Made by a program: the position numbers and the translations under genes
The notes under the pieces: model-generated
What the model was told of the DNA's origin: nothing
The model's input: only the letters and a program-made list of their open reading frames with translations
The model's database searches: none
Assembly: GCA_028386065.3 (NCBI GenBank)
Contig: JAKUCV010004356.1
Coordinates: forward strand, 22,389 to 86,388
Reading direction: 5' to 3'
DNA length: 64,000 bases
From: Turnera subulata
Lineage: Eukaryota; Streptophyta; Magnoliopsida; Malpighiales; Passifloraceae
Shown: positions 54,395 through 64,000 of the stretch, one piece after another
Position numbering within the stretch: the first letter of the stretch is position 1
How the letters are laid out: each line of letters begins with the position of its first letter

Positions 54395-57300
54395 CAACTA
54401 ATTCGCAATAGGCAGAGCGAATAGAAAACATACCTGACGGAGAATTTCTCCAAATCATGGTATCTAAGCCCGCATCCAGGTGAGGTGGAACACACGCCCG
54501 AATTTTCAGTATAATATCCTCTGGAAGTAGTCTGCTCAAAATACTCCAATTCCAGTCACCACAGTCCGTCACATAATCGCAGGCTCTCTTATTAAGCTCA
54601 GCACTGTCGAGCGGAATCAGAGAGTGATTCAGAAGAGGGGATTCACCCTCCAACCAACAGTCAATCCAGAACTTGATAAATAAGCCATTACCTACTACCC
54701 ATTGGATACCTTCCAATACATGTCCCCAAATCTTTTCAATACCTCTCCATAAGTAAGATTTCCTTCCAGAAGGTTTAATGAACCAGTTATCTCCTTTCTT
54801 CACAACATACTTTGCTACCAACACTTGCGTCCAGAGACTATTAGATTGGGTGATCATACCCCATGCCAATTTCATAAGGAAGGCGTCATTTAGATTATCC
54901 ATTTTCTGCAAACCTAATCCACCAACCTCCATAGGGCAGCAAATAGTGTCCCAATTTAATAAATGGATTTTCCTCGTTTCATCACAGCTACCCCATATAA
55001 AGTTTCTGCAACACTTCTCAATTTCCTTACAAACACCTTTAGGTAGTCTTGAGGACTGCATAGTATAGATGGGAATGGCCAAAATGACTGCTTTGCATAG
55101 TGTGATACGACCTGCCAAGGATAGATTATTTGCTTTCCAAGATGCAAGTTTTGCTCTGATTTTGTCTACAACACTCCAGTAAGTGGCGTTAGACACTCTC
55201 CCATGGATTATTGGAACTCCCAGATATCGACCTAGGTCTTTAGTAGGAGAGAATCCGCTCAAAGTAGCAATATGTTTCCCCAAATCATCATCAACTTCTT
55301 TTGAGAAGAAAATTCGATTTTTGTCTACACTGACCTTCTGTCCGGAAGTCTCGCAGAACCACTTCAAACATTGCTTCATCAATCTGATCTGAGTTACATT
55401 TGCCTCCGCAAAAAGAATGAGATCGTCGCCAAACATCAAATGAGATAGGGCAGGTCCTCTTGCTCCGAATTTAAAGGGTTTCCAGGCGCCATTTGTCACA
55501 TTTTGATTAATTAAGAGAGACAATCTTTCCAAGCAAAGCACAAACAAATAGGGGGATAAGGGATCTCCTTGTCTGACGCCCCTAGATAGAGAGAATGTAT
55601 CAGTTTTGGCACCATTCCATAGTACTTGCAGGGTAGAAGAAGCTACACAATGCATTATCAGGTTCACCATAGGCTCCGGAAAATTAAACATTCTCAGTGA
55701 TTCAGCTAGGAAGGCCCAGCTCAGACGATCATATGCCTTTTCCAAATCTACTTTTATAGCCATATACTGCTTCCCCACTTTGCTTCCCGGCATAGAATGG
55801 ATTACTTCTTGTGCCACCACAATATTGTCAACAATTTGGCGGCCTGGTACAAAGCTGCTCTGTTGGGGCCCAATTAGGGTTGGAAGGAAGGATTTAAATC
55901 TGTTTACCAGCATTTTTGCGATGACTTTGTACATCACATTGCACAAACCGATTGGTCAAAATTGCTCAATGCGCTCCGGTTTGTCTACTTTGGGGATAAG
56001 TACCAAGAATGTAGGATTTCTGCCCTCCAGAGATATAGATCCCTCAAACACCCCTTTTACAAACCGACAAACATTAGGACCCACCAGCTGCCATTGATTT
56101 TGAAAGAACACTGCTTGATACCCATCCGGCCCAGGAGCTTTCAAAGGACCAATGTCAAACATTGCATTGCGTATCTCTGCATCAGATACCCCTTGGCACA
56201 TCCGAATCCTATCTCTCTCATCAATTTTTGGGAAGCTAATTTCAATAGCTAAGGGAGGTCTGTTAGTAACATCTTCTGAGAATAGACCCTGATAATAATT
56301 CTTCGCCATACTTTGCAATCTCTCTTCATCCCAGATCCACATACCATCACTATTCTTCAATCCTTCAATTTTGTTTCTTCTCCTCCGTATAATAGTAGTT
56401 AGGTGGAAAAATTGGGTATTTTGATCCCCATGATTAATCCATTTGGACCGTGATTTCTGCAGCCATAAAATTTCTTCCTGCTGGAGGATAACATTATATT
56501 CCTTAATGATCTCCTGCTCTCTTCTTTCTAAGTTATGGCATCTTGAATAAGCAAGGAGTTTATGAATACCTTGCAAGCGTGCCAAGCACTCTTTCTTCTT
56601 CGCAAAAATGTTACCGAAGACAGATTGGTTCCACCTTCTTAATTCAGACTGTAACTGTTCCAAAGCACTGTCAACCGGAGCTTCTTTATTCCACTTATCG
56701 ATCATCATGGATTGAAAGTTCTCATGTCCAAGCCATGCAGCCTCGAATCTAAAGGGGCGCCTGGCAGGATTCAAGTGAGAATGGCCTTCTAGAATCAAGA
56801 GGATGGGATGATGGTTTGACTTGACTCGAGGAAGGTTCCTAAGGGAGGCATCCGGAAATTTTAATCGCCATGCCTCATTCACCATAGCTCTATCCAACCT
56901 TTCAAAGATCCTTCGGAATCCAATTCTTTTCGGCCCTCTCCAGGTGAATTTAGGCCCAATTGCATCCATACTCATCAATTTGCATTCATCTAGGCGTCTT
57001 TGGAAGTGCCAACATCTCTGCATGTTGGTACTTTGTCCACCAATTTTTTCATGGCTAAATAAAAAATCATTAAAGTCACCTACAACAGCCCATGGGTGAT
57101 GAATTTCTGCACTTATATTAGTAAGTTCCCTCCAAAATAGCTCCTTCAGTGCTTGAGCCAGATTAACATACACCACAGTCAATAACCATACCCCTTTCCG
57201 TTGGTGAGTCACCTCCAAATGAACAAATTGAAAAGAATCTTGCAGAACTCTAACCCCATTTTTCTGCCTTGGTGCCATGACCCAAATACCACCAGAAAAG

Positions 57301-57491
57301 CCCTGTGCTTCCACTATGTGAATAAATAATAAACCCATACTTCTAGCTACACGTTCAGCCACCACACCGCTAACCCGAACTTCAGTGTGAATCACCAAAT
57401 CTGGACGTTGCACTCTTATAATATCTTTCAAGATACTATGAAGGCGCCTACTCCGAGCGCCTCTGCAATTCCAATATATTAATTTAATCAT
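54395..57491 (-). pseudogene. LINE ORF2, 5' part: endonuclease and reverse transcriptase
   Basis: Starts at the ATG at 57491 (MIKLIYWNCRGA). The APE endonuclease domain follows (WNCRG; VIHTEVR; GDFNDFL; KSNHHPILL for the terminal Asp/His motif), then the RT domain with FVPGRQIVDN, KVDLEKAYDRL, GVRQGDPLSPYLF and the active-site FGDDLILF. An in-frame TGA at 55956-55958 interrupts RT just before PIGLCNV; a CGA-to-TGA change (Arg, CpG decay) would explain it. Reading resumes in the same frame to the element B junction and then at 44421. Total ORF2 is about 1378 codons, normal for plant L1 with RNase H. Confidence 0.9.
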
Positions 57492-57637
57492 AAAAATAAA
57501 ATAGGAAGGAGAGGACAGATCAATGATCAGCATGGTAGGTCGAGAGAAGTCACCTCCTCACCAACACTGCCCTTCACAATAATACCCGCTTTTCCCAATA
57601 AAGGCTCCAGTCCAGAAGGTTTTTCCAATACCCCATA

Positions 57638-59411
57638 CTAAGTTGGTATGGGTACATGGTTGCTATCCGGGGTGATATTTTGTAGTGCAACATTTGGATC
57701 CTTGAGGCATTGGATGGCCTCCTGCGGATCACACTTGTTGGTCAGCCTGTTACCCCCTGAATTAGGAAACACTAAGGCCTCAGTGTTAGTATTTGGTGCT
57801 TTCGGCTGACTTTGCCCCATAGCACTGCTGCTGAATAGGGTAAAAGGTTCTGAGGCTTCCATCAAGTTGGTACTTTTATTTCCATTCACCTCGCATTGCA
57901 CATCAAGTGTCACCTGAGTACCCCTCACAAAAGATCTACTGCGACTTCTTCGTCTATTAGATGTTTCTTCCTTAGCCTTACCCTTGACAATATTGGTAAT
58001 ATCCTTTAGTGGTCTGCCAGTATTCCTTCCCTCCCTTATGGATAAAGGCACATGCATTGCATCCTGAGAAGTCAGGCTCCTATTTGCGCTCTCCAGGTCC
58101 TTACTTAGATTCTTCAATGGCTTAGTAGGATCCGCATCCATCCCAGGATAAACTGAGGGTGTTGGTATTTCCATCTCCATACCATGCTTCTGCTGTCCAC
58201 TAACTGTACCTTTTTCCACGCCACTCCCCTCACCCTTTTTCATAACCGGATGCCTCTGGGTCGGGTTTCCATGATCCTCTTCTATTGCTTGCAGTGCCTC
58301 AAACCTCGAACTAGTAGCAATTCCTTGTATAGTAGACTCGTTTTTTCCGTCCACGACCTTTCTTTTGAACCAGCATCCATTGTCCACGAGTTTCGTATAC
58401 CTCAGGGCGAGCTTTAAGAATCGCAGCCCCAGGCCGCAGAGTGGTTGGAGGTAGAGCTCCTCTCGGGGTTGCCTCAGGGTCCAAGTTCTTGGAGGGACAA
58501 TTCTCTTCCTTATGCCCATATAAACCGCAATTGAAGCACACCAAACGAAGACCATCATATTCAGCACGCCACACCCCTCTACCCATACGGAATTTGGCCA
58601 ATAATGGCTTAGTTAAATCCACTTCCACACATACTTTGGAAAACTGACCTCTTTCTGCATTCAGATTATTTCGGTCCACCTTGATAGTACGCCCAATGCG
58701 ATTGCCTAGCCGACTTAAGAACTCAGTCTCGTAAAACTCCATAGGTAAATTGGGAAAATGCACCCACACAGCTACAATGTTTATAGAGGCTTCATAGGGA
58801 TCAAAGTATGCTTTCCATGGACTCATGGTAAGGTAGTGGTCAGCCACAGTCCATGGGCCACCGTTCAACACATTATGGTAGTCCTGCGGGCAGCCGAACC
58901 TCACTATGTAAAAATCATTACCAAGGTCAGCAAGAGTGAAATTACGGCTCGTGGTCCAAATGGTGCTCAATTGGTTCAGTAAGAAACGGTAGCCTACTTT
59001 CTTCTCTAGCACCTTCACTATCAAAGCGTACCTCCAGTTTCGATATAGCCTCCTTTTCTCAGCCGCCGACAGCCTGATCGTAGGACAATCAGGGTCATCT
59101 TCGTCGGAGTCATCATCAGAAAAGACCTCGAAATCCTCAGGTTCAGCATGGTCCTCCTCCATATCCGAGACCTTCTCATCATAACCCATGAGACGGTCCT
59201 TGAAGGAGGTCTTTCTCCGGGTTCTATCCGGTCCATCAGCCAACGGAGCGTCTCCAACCTCAGCCCGTGTCACACCGAAACGGGGCGCCCCAGTCTTCAT
59301 CCGGGCTTTCTTACTCATGGGTGCCTGTGTACCTTCATCTCCTGTCGGGTTAGTCGCACTCGCCCCCGGCGGAGAAGGAGAACCTTCAACTGTGGCAGCT
59401 GGTGGAGGCAT
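57638..59411 (-). pseudogene. LINE ORF1 with DUF4283 and zinc knuckle, one frameshift
   Basis: ATG at 59411 (MPPPAATVEG). An acidic Asp/Glu-rich head is followed by a DUF4283-type domain (about 100-270: RNWRYALIVKVL, WTVADHYLTMSPW, VWVHFPNLPMEFY) and a CCHC knuckle CFNCGLYGHKEENC (about 292-305), the standard plant L1 ORF1 arrangement that binds LINE RNA. At the A6 run 58341-58346 one extra A shifts the frame into an early stop at 58311. Reading the alternative frame from there continues a Lys/Ser-rich C-terminal region to 57638, giving about 590 residues before damage. ORF2 begins about 146 bases downstream. Confidence 0.85.
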
Positions 59412-59565
59412 GCCACCTACTCGACGAAAACTCCAAAAGAAACAAGCAAAAACCAAGAGAAAACAATTGAGAGAAATTCACGCGCTTCACGCGCTTTTTT
59501 TTTTTTTTTCAATTAATACAGGCCGACTAAGCCACTCATTAACGCATATAAATATCGGTGTTCTT

Positions 59566-60634
59566 ATATATGAAGCAGAGAGAGAATTCGGTGATTTTTA
59601 AGAGAAGAAGTGTTGGCTGTTGTAAAAATTTCATATGTTTCACTCTCTTTTTTTAAGCAGAAATATGATTCTGTTGGTAAGTCATGGACTGGCAGATTTT
59701 AATGGGCTTCTTTCTTGGGCTATAAACTTTTTTGGGCTTAGACTTCATGTGCTGAAGATCCGTTGGACCAAGTAGGATGCATCAATTTAATGTTCTGGAA
59801 AATATTATTTTAATCAAAATCTGGATAACCGGGCCGGTTGTTTACTTACCCGGTTGAACCATAAAAAATGGTGAACCAAGTGGGTCTCTTTTACTTACCT
59901 ATTTCTACATGATTGCTAATGATTTTTAATCGTTAATTTTTACTTCTTTACTTTATATTTATATTTATATTTATTTTATAATTATAGGCAAATATATATA
60001 ATTTAATATTTAATATTTATTAAATAATTATTATTTTGGTTTAATTTCATTGAATCTCTAGTACAAATATGGTCCGACCAATGAATCCGTGGCCTTTTTT
60101 GGATGTTGACATTTGTCTAGTCGGGTTGTGATAATTGTGCCTATAACATTACTCTACTGAATAATTTCGGGTGTGAGGTTCGGTAAGTATCATAGGCCGA
60201 CGGTATCATTTATTTTGTTCGCGTGCGTTTCGTGAAACTAGCAATTAATGGGTTAAATAGCTGATAAGATGTTAGTAATTGGTCTGTTAATTTGTACAAC
60301 AAAACCGTTCATATATATGGCATGTGGGGTGACTGGCTAACATCACTCATCAATCACACCATTCCATGTCCCTACATTAAGGGTTATCATTATGCATTCA
60401 ACTTCATTAAGTTCCCCAACTCCTGATTAATGAATTACAACAACTTACACCTTATGTATATTTGTGTTTAATTTAAAAGAAACTTTAATTAAAAGCCCCT
60501 ATAAGACGGAGCTAAATTAGTACCCTTTTTTTTTGGTTTATTCATTCTGTATTAATTAATTAACATCCCCCATGTGGTGGCTCGGGAGGAATGAGCTGGA
60601 TGTACAAAGTATTTAAGGGAATAATAAGCAATTA
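59566..60634. other. Intergenic DNA downstream of PLATZ
   Basis: AT-rich with no coding signal. The last few hundred bases before 60635 probably include the 3' untranslated region of the PLATZ gene. Confidence 0.4.
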
Positions 60635-62008
60635 TTAGGACCCAAAAGGTGCCCTGTGGGGGATTCCTTTTCTTCTTCTTGAATTGGAATGAACTGGATT
60701 AGGAGGCGTGTTCGTGAACATGTCTTTTTGGTTTCCTTCACGCAATTCTTCATTTTCCTTTGATGGCAATCTTCTTGCCATTCCTTCTCCTCCTCTTTCC
60801 TCTATTTCCTCGTTCTTGGTGCTTAAGTTAAAGTTGGCATCTCCGTTGCTCTTTATTCCTACAAGCTGAATTAAATTCCAAGATAACTTGAGAGGCTAAA
60901 CCATTATACAAGCAAACGCAATAAAAAGCTTCAAATTAATAAAAATTTTAATTAGAACTCCTCATGAAACTAAACCAAATTATTCTCATCGTGACACAGC
61001 TCATATAAGGGACTATAAAAACTAATTTCCTTTTACCTGAGTGGTAGGTGTTCCCCTATAGTTATTGATTGACGTGCGGCGATTATATTCCAAAAGTTTT
61101 GTAAAACTAAAAGATGTTGATATGCCATTCGAATGCCGATGATTACAAGAATTTTTTTCCAAAAGAAGAAATTAATATGACAATGGATCATGAACACATG
61201 AATATCATACAAAAGGTATATATTGGCTTTTAAGGGTGACAAAAAATGGTGATAATTTTAAGCATAAATTAACTGATGAGGACATTTTCATATCTAACGG
61301 GGGAGAAGAAAATAGATCAAGGAAACTGACCTTACATCCCAAAGAACAGAAACGAAAGGGGTCCAAAAGACTTCTCCCACATATCTCGCATAGATGAGAG
61401 ACTCCTTTACTTGAGCTACTACTCTTGGGCTGCGGCCTCTCATTCAAGAAGAGAACCCTAGCGCTGTTTATAACGTAAGTTTGAACTCCACTTATGTCCA
61501 ATACCTTTTGAATCTCTGCAACCCTGACCACATCATGATACGATGACCGTCTGATCTGCATCCCACACACACACAATTACAATTACCCCCGTTTCAGAAA
61601 AATTACAATCCAAGAACATTAATTGAAAAGGAAAGAAATCATGTAATAATTTATAATGTATATATACATACTTGAATGACGGGATGATCCTTGTGTCTTG
61701 ATGTGCGGCAGTAGAAGCAAAAGGCATCGTGGCTGCAATCGAGGCAGAACATGTTGCATTCGCTGCGTGGGGCGTCTCTGTGTCGAGGGCACACCGTGAA
61801 GAATGCAGTTGATAACAATGTCTCCAGCCATGGCGGCACCAACATTATCTCCTGTAATTATTTGGCACCCAAATGAACAAACCCCCCATTTGGGGTTTTA
61901 TCTCATTAGAACAATTCAAGACATGGCAATACATGTATATGCATATTTCTATATATGGAGAGGGAAACAAAATGAGATCGTGCATTATTGTATGATGTTA
62001 CCTACCAT
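60635..62008 (-). CDS. PLATZ: PLATZ zinc-binding transcription regulator, four exons
   Basis: Exons: probable first coding exon 62008-62006 (only the ATG, followed by GTAGGT), then 61851-61672, 61555-61331 and 60865-60635. All junctions are GT-AG and in phase; total 212 residues. If translation starts at the internal ATG 61845, the product is 209. Family blocks in order: [13 protein letters not shown]; a first zinc cluster C-x2-H, C-x3-C-x2-C, C-x2-C, H-x2-H (about 22-57); [39 protein letters not shown]; a second cluster CEIC...FRFCSLGC; and the terminal [19 protein letters not shown] proteins bind AT-rich DNA or interact with RNA polymerase III and generally act in the nucleus in growth and stress control. 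A GA-rich stretch near 62070-62090 lies in the probable leader. Gene structure appears intact. Confidence 0.88.
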
Positions 62009-62906
62009 TTAGCTAGGTGTGAGGACGGAGGAGAAGATGCAGAGAAAAGGTATTGATGAGAGAAACGAGAGAGAGAGAGAAGAGAGAGGTGGTGTGCGAG
62101 GTTTAGAGTAAAACTAAAAGAAAGAAGAAGGAACATAAGATTTATCGTCAAAACAAAGGAAATAACAATAGGACAACAGCGTATATAGAAAGTAGTGTGA
62201 CAAAAACAAAACACCAAGGGGGCGTAACGGTTGGAATCAGGGGAGATGGCAGGTTAAATGGGAAATTGGTGGATCGTAGGGTTAGGGAAAGACAATACAA
62301 GAAACGAATATATATAATTATAAGGATGGACAAGATGGGTTTTTTTCTTTTTTAACTGTCTTAATAATGATCCAAAGAGGTTTGATTAAGCAAAATTACG
62401 GCTTCTAATAAAGCTTTGCGTCTATTTGCAAGCCACAAAAAGTTCGGCAAAATCTTTGCTACGCAATTCGCTGGAAATGAAAATTTTATTTGTTTGCGGG
62501 AATGTAAAAAGCAATGTAAATGGTAGATTTTCTTTTCATTTAAAAAAATACCATCTGCATTTCCAACTAAAGATTGGCACATTCCGAGGGCAACCATATA
62601 AGACATTTATTTCTCCTTTAAAAAAAAACACTTTCCATATAAAAAAAAAATGATAAAATCCCATGAGGAAGAATGTAGGGTAACAAACTCCTATATATAT
62701 AACATTGTCGTGGCGGGATGTTTGCTGTCATTTCTTCCCTGCGATTGTACACTTGCGGGTCACAACATTATCTTAAAACGATTTTATATAATGTAAAGGT
62801 ATATATAATGGCAAATATCTTTATCATAATAATGCATAGTCACATGTTAAGGAGGGGAAGTAATAATGTGCCCAAGTTGCAAAAAAAAATTATGTTCCGG
62901 ATTACA
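62009..62906. other. PLATZ promoter side and unassigned DNA
   Basis: 62009-62120 is a GA/CT-rich probable leader. From about 62340 the DNA is AT-rich with A/T runs. No frame or element that I can support. Confidence 0.4.
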
Positions 62907-64000
62907 TGTAACAGCCCGGGTAAAATTTGGATTTTTACCGGGACTGTAGGAATTGTTTTACCGTGAATTACTGTTGAATTAATCTCGGGTAATTAATTCG
63001 AGGTAAAACAGTAATCGTTTTTCGAAACCGAGTGTTTTCCCGCGCTCGTGATTTTCCCGCGGATTTTTCGAACCTAAGTTGGTATTTTTTCGGATTTCGG
63101 AATTTCTAGGAAAATCACATCGGAAAAATAACTAAGGAGGTATCTGTTATTTTCTGGTCCGGATCGGACTCGCCCGTAATGCGGACGAATTTCATTATTG
63201 ATTCACAAGTGGAATAGTAAACAAAAGGTGATTAAAATCGGTGAAGATGCAGAAAGGAGAAGGAAAAAAAAAAAGAGAGAAGGAAGAAGGAAAAAAATGG
63301 AGAGGAAAAAAAAAGAGGAGAAAAAGAAAAAGAAAAAAAGAGAAGAGAAGGAAAAATAGAATCGGGAAATGAAAGAAAAGTAGAAGAAAAAAAAAAGGAA
63401 AAGAAAAGGAGGAGGAGGGGAAGAGCCGCCGGTCACCTGCAGCGACCCTCATCACCACCGCCAGCCGCCACACGCGACACCACCACGCCGTCGCCCCCTT
63501 CTCGCCGTCGCCGTTCGAACGCGACCAACGCCGCCCGAGCCCGCCTCCTGACGCGCCGGAGGAAGCCAAGGACCCGACGGTCCTCCGCTTGGATCCGACG
63601 CCACTGCCCCTTCCACGCCGTCGTCAGCCGTCGCCTTCTCCTCCCCTGCACGCCAACCTTGCTGTTGCCGCCGTCCTGATGTGCCGTCCGCTGTCGCCAT
63701 CTCGTCCCTTCGTCGTCGCCGCTTCCCGTTTGCTCAAGGTGAGCCGTGGATGCTGACCCGTGTGAGGAGGATCCGACCCGGGTAGCGTTGATGCGGGTTG
63801 ACCCGCGCCTGGTATCTGGGTTGGTTTGGTTGGGCTCACTATTTGGGTTGTGGTTTCTGGGCTGTGATGTTTCGGGCCGGGCTGTGCAGCTGGATCCGCT
63901 ACGCGGGCCTGTGCCTGGGCTCGTGGTTAGGGCCTGGGCCTGGCACTGTGTAAGGGTCTGGGCTGGCACTATTTGGCCCAGTCCGAAAATAAAAAAAAAA
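62907..64000 (+). mobile_element. Family-A LTR, cut by the window end
   Basis: Starts TGTAACAGCCCGGGTAAAATTTGG and follows the family-A order: head with inverted repeats, purine tract (63255-63420), then a GC-rich block (63420-63970). The TATA region differs somewhat (no clear TTTATAAAAAGG). The preceding pentamer is TTACA; the partner is outside the window. Whether this is a solo LTR or the start of an element is unknown. Confidence 0.85.

Larger units (their letters stand above)
43332..59565 (-). mobile_element. Full-length plant L1-type LINE, interrupted by element B
   Basis: Target duplication ATCGGTGTTCTT at 43332-43343 and 59554-59565. The poly(A) tail (T-run 43344-43351 on the plus strand) joins the left copy directly. 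The body is 43344-59553, about 6.2 kb once element B (44422-54394 plus one 5-bp TSD) is removed. Order on the minus strand: 5' UTR with an A-run, ORF1 (nucleic-acid-binding), ORF2 (endonuclease, RT, zinc-binding, RNase H), 3' tail. Damage is light: one homopolymer frameshift in ORF1 and two in-frame stops in ORF2. The LINE is therefore young, and element B younger still. Confidence 0.93.

Noticed and set aside
63433..63969. 178-codon minus frame, and similar GC-rich frames at 14323-14753 and 26848-27330
   Set aside because: Same LTR GC-rich block in several copies; the frames are not conserved between copies.

Overview
This is a stretch of plant nuclear genome, most likely a eudicot. The evidence is AT-rich intergenic DNA, intron-containing plant gene families (PLATZ, phytocystatin-like, SIAMESE-related, H2B.8-type histone), a nuclear tRNA-Leu(AAG), and a dense load of plant transposable elements. 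I cannot name the species. About three quarters of the window is transposable-element DNA.

Layout. 1-2357 is the end of a minus-strand LTR ('family B'). 2358 to about 4150 is a decayed endogenous pararetrovirus (Caulimoviridae-like). 4632-4974 is a complete TRIM element. 5394-5865 holds two tRNA-derived SINEs, one inserted beside or inside the other. 6018-17529 holds Helitron-type termini split by a complete non-autonomous LTR retrotransposon, 'element A' (6099-16690, TSD TCTAC). A solo LTR of the same family (12599-15383, TSD ATTAT) is nested in its 3' LTR. 17804-30802 is a pile of LTRs: a ~1.1 kb LTR, a truncated family-A element, two family-A LTRs joined head to head (one carrying another nested solo LTR, 25255-27969, TSD CCTGC), and pieces of a family-B-like LTR. 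A Stowaway-like MITE follows (30803-31118).

From about 31 kb to 43 kb is a gene island. It holds an H2B.8-like histone (minus), a six-exon two-domain cystatin-like gene (minus), a tRNA-Leu(AAG) lying inside a TSD-flanked truncated LINE insertion, and a SIAMESE-related CDK inhibitor (minus). 43344-59553 is a full-length plant L1-type LINE on the minus strand (12-bp TSD, poly(A), ORF1 and ORF2). Its ORF2 is interrupted by a complete 10 kb LTR retrotransposon, 'element B' (44422-54394, TSD CAACT). A four-exon PLATZ zinc-binding gene (minus) lies at 60635-62008. A further family-A LTR starts at 62907 and runs off the window.

The most notable system is shared by elements A and B. Both lack pol. 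Both carry, antisense to the LTRs, the same two-gene cassette, each gene with its own TATA box: aORF1 is a basic, coiled-coil protein, and aORF2 is an unknown domain fused to the N-terminal part of a LINE-type APE endonuclease. Element B also keeps an intact sense gag that stops where the protease would begin. Family-A LTRs carry arrays of a short dyad, GGGAT-N4-ATCCC, whose arms show paired substitutions; in one copy it is an exact 28-bp tandem array. Family A, family B and the TRIM share the same variant primer-binding motif, TGGTAGCGGAGC.
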